Below, one piece after another: positions 62,020-64,000 of a stretch of 64,000 nucleotides of DNA. How positions within the stretch are numbered: position 1 is the stretch's first letter; every line of letters begins with the position of its first letter. The stretch is taken from contig JAZLKM010000048.1 in NCBI GenBank assembly GCA_045597645.1, positions 1 through 64,000 of the forward strand, in the 5' to 3' direction. Origin of the DNA: JAKSSE01 sp045597645. Lineage in GTDB: Bacteria > Bacillota > Clostridia > Lachnospirales > Lachnospiraceae. Position numbers and translations under genes: made by a program. The notes beneath the pieces were generated by a model. That model saw nothing but the letters and a program-made list of their open reading frames with translations, was not told where the DNA came from and did not search any database.

Positions 62020-64000
62020 TTATTTAGCAATATAAAAGGTACCTTTTTCGCTATTTTTTACATGATACAGGGCCTCATCAGCTCTGCGGTATGCATTTTT
62101 ATATTCCAAAGCAGGATCCTCGCTGTCTCCTGCCATCCTAGTGGCACCAACAGATATTGAGGTAAGTCCGCTAAGATTCAGAGTACTCAAATTGGCTTGA
62201 AACTCTGAAATGAGTGATGTGCCAAAGGATGCTATCTCCTCATCAGAGCTTTGCTGTGTGCAAAACATACAGAACTCGTCACCACCTAAACGACCAGATA
62301 TTACTTTATCTGATAGATGTAGAGAAATGGTCTGTGCTAATAGAGCTAAAACCTTGTCTCCGGTCTCATGACCATAAGTATCGTTTACGCGTTTAAAATT
62401 ATCCATATCGATCATTAAGAAATAGCCGGAAACATTATGGCTTCGCATGTTCATAACACGTTCCATGAAGTAGTTGCGGTTAAGAAGACCGGTGAGACCA
62501 TCTGTGTGGGCGAATTTTTCGGCCTCTTCAAGATGCATGTAGTGTTCCGTCATATCTCTAAAGCATACCATGTAACCTTGAGTAGAATTTAACTCGATAA
62601 GTGGAGTAACTATTATGTCATAGATTATGTCATCCTGCTTATAGCTGTCTAAACTGCCATCGAGAGCCTTTAGCAAAATGGGATATCTAGCAACATCGTA
62701 GTATTTTTGAACGTTTGGAACCAATGATTTTAAACTTTCATTGATGTAACTAACTCTATTATTGGCATCGACGACAGCTATTGCATCTGTCATATGTAAT
62801 AGGGCATTCTCACCTGCTAACTGAACAGAATCAAAGTAAGAGTATTTGAAAAGCGCAGTAGAAACGAAATAGCAGCACGCTATAGCGCCTACAACTGATA
62901 TCTCGTAACCATTAGTAATGCCAGTAAGTTTAATCAAATATGCTATCCAGGGGCACATCATAGCAATAAGAATAAATCGTATACGCTTTTTGTTATGGCC
63001 ATCCTTACTTTTTTTTGCGGCTTTTATGCCCACGGTTGCAATAATTGAGCACAAGACAAACACATAGAGAATCATGACAAAAAAGCCAGGGCCATATTCA
63101 AGTGAGAGCCTGGGGAAGGTGCCTGATACAGTATCCATTTCAATTGAAGTGTAAAAAATATGGTTATCTCTTGTAGTTAAAAGCATCCATATGATGGCAG
63201 CAGAGGTGATGGCACCACCATAATATACCCATGGTGATATTTTCATGTGACACAGCTCTTCTACAAACCAAAGGAAGGATAGGAATATGATGCATTCGCC
63301 AAAATATTCTGTGATGGTGCCGGCGTATGCAATATCCACTGAGCTTGAGGATATTTCGATAAGGAATCCTAAAATATATGTGCATCCAGCGAATGCCATA
63401 ACAGTAGCTGCAATCTGAGGCCTAGATGACCGTGAAAGAGCTAGTCTTAAGCCTAGCCATATTGCCCATACAAGACATACAACGTGCAGCGCATAATAGA
63501 CATTGTAAGGGGTACCAGCTATGAACTGCTGGATTGACCAAAGCACCATAAAGTGAATGGGGTAAAACAAAAAGAAGAAGTATCTTCCAAGCGGGTAACG
63601 ACCTTTCTCACCGTTGTAGAGCTTGAGTAGTGGAAGAGCGAGCACAAATCCAAAGAAATACAGCCACTCATACCAGCGCCAGCCATCATACTGTGGTGCA
63701 TAATGGTAGATGTTATTTAACAGTATGCTGGGGATAAGAAAAGCCTCCACTAGTGTCACGCATCCGGTAACTAGAAAGCATTTTTGCTTAAAGCTACGTC
63801 CATAGTAGAAAATGAGAACGAAAAGGATGGGGAGTACAGGCCAGCCACCTATAATCATACTTACGATAATGAGTGTGGTAGCTAGTAGTATTCTTAACGA
63901 TTTAGATAGCTTCTTTGAATCAATTACAGTAAGAGTTAATAGTGCGAGGAGCAAGTCAAAGAAGAAATTCTGCCTGTAGCCATATTCTTCTCCGAAAAAT
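62020..64000 (-). CDS. membrane-bound PAS-GGDEF diguanylate cyclase with TraX-like N-terminus (partial)
   Basis: The frame is open to the right edge, so the N-terminus is missing. The visible part starts with GYRQNFFFDLLLALL and about six helices resembling TraX (YPLGRYFFFLFYPIHF), then further helices of a 7TM-like sensor, a PAS-like domain (MTDAIAVVDANNRVSYIN) and a GGDEF domain with DGLTGLLNRNYF and the active site RLGGDEFCMF. An intact GGDEF suggests c-di-GMP synthesis, relevant to the flagella and pili in this window. Confidence 0.88.
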   Translation of the reverse strand, partial: FFGEEYGYRQNFFFDLLLALLTLTVIDSKKLSKSLRILLATTLIIVSMIIGGWPVLPILFVLIFYYGRSFKQKCFLVTGCVTLVEAFLIPSILLNNIYHYAPQYDGWRWYEWLYFFGFVLALPLLKLYNGEKGRYPLGRYFFFLFYPIHFMVLWSIQQFIAGTPYNVYYALHVVCLVWAIWLGLRLALSRSSRPQIAATVMAFAGCTYILGFLIEISSSSVDIAYAGTITEYFGECIIFLSFLWFVEELCHMKISPWVYYGGAITSAAIIWMLLTTRDNHIFYTSIEMDTVSGTFPRLSLEYGPGFFVMILYVFVLCSIIATVGIKAAKKSKDGHNKKRIRFILIAMMCPWIAYLIKLTGITNGYEISVVGAIACCYFVSTALFKYSYFDSVQLAGENALLHMTDAIAVVDANNRVSYINESLKSLVPNVQKYYDVARYPILLKALDGSLDSYKQDDIIYDIIVTPLIELNSTQGYMVCFRDMTEHYMHLEEAEKFAHTDGLTGLLNRNYFMERVMNMRSHNVSGYFLMIDMDNFKRVNDTYGHETGDKVLALLAQTISLHLSDKVISGRLGGDEFCMFCTQQSSDEEIASFGTSLISEFQANLSTLNLSGLTSISVGATRMAGDSEDPALEYKNAYRRADEALYHVKNSEKGTFYIAK

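Overview
The window looks like chromosome from a motile, Gram-positive, low-GC anaerobe of the class Clostridia, most likely a Lachnospiraceae member of the Butyrivibrio/Pseudobutyrivibrio/Roseburia type. This rests on an AT-rich sequence, strong AGGAGG ribosome sites, many Fe-S and flavin proteins, DUF6240 and DUF6382-FHA type proteins, paired short flagellins, and a secretin-less Tad-like pilus operon. The genus assignment is an inference; I see no phage, insertion sequence or CRISPR array.

Layout. 1-503: the 3' end of a 23S rRNA gene, followed directly by tRNA-Asp, -Val, -Tyr and -fMet and a terminator, with no 5S gene between. 522-7157: a small unknown gene with an FMN reductase, tRNA-Phe on the minus strand, then a run of DUF4349 lipoprotein, DUF3810 membrane metallopeptidase-like protein, RACo-like ferredoxin/ASKHA protein and a YgiQ radical SAM enzyme. 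7314-14451: a membrane protein with a tandemly repeated FliM/FliN-like EIDALL motif, a YczE-like membrane protein, a 1002-residue DUF6240/FliK-like protein, and a sigma-28-driven large flagellin with its own FliS-like chaperone. 14624-23796: a Tad-like type IVb pilus operon with a riboswitch-like leader: two prepilin peptidases, a TadZ-like protein without a P-loop, TadA, TadB, TadC, a 54-residue Flp pilin below usual ORF cut-offs, three TadE/G-like proteins and an FHA protein. 23836-42571: mostly housekeeping and envelope genes (rhomboid protease, HIT proteins, PflA-like radical SAM enzyme, MurG, MecA, ferredoxin, tRNA-Lys, RsmF, TrmB, MscL, an MBOAT/SGNH acylation pair, glycosyltransferases, HPF) and an XRE regulator split at a canonical -1 slippery heptamer.

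42621-55392 is a late flagellar region: flgM-flgN-flgK-flgK2-flgL-fliW-csrA, then flaG-fliD-fliS-(coiled coil), then two tandem 272-residue flagellins. Four sigma-28-type promoters (TAAN-N15-NNCGATAN) stand in front of flgM, flaG and both short flagellins; a fifth precedes the large flagellin at 12404. FlgM (anti-sigma-28), FliW and CsrA together form the expected secretion-coupled control of flagellin. The leader of the first short flagellin carries a GGA-in-loop hairpin plus a GGA at the ribosome site, a typical CsrA target layout.

55531-64000: a MutS-family ATPase, a PurF homologue whose catalytic cysteine is replaced by glycine but whose PRPP and Fe-S motifs are kept, CarB immediately upstream of it, and a TraX-like membrane/PAS/GGDEF diguanylate cyclase running off the right edge.

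The items most worth a second look are the Tad leader RNA with mutually exclusive helices that bury the ribosome site, the frameshift-split XRE-TPR regulator beside flgM, the EIDALL-repeat membrane protein, the glutaminase-dead PurF paralogue coupled to carB, and the unusual make-up of the Tad operon.
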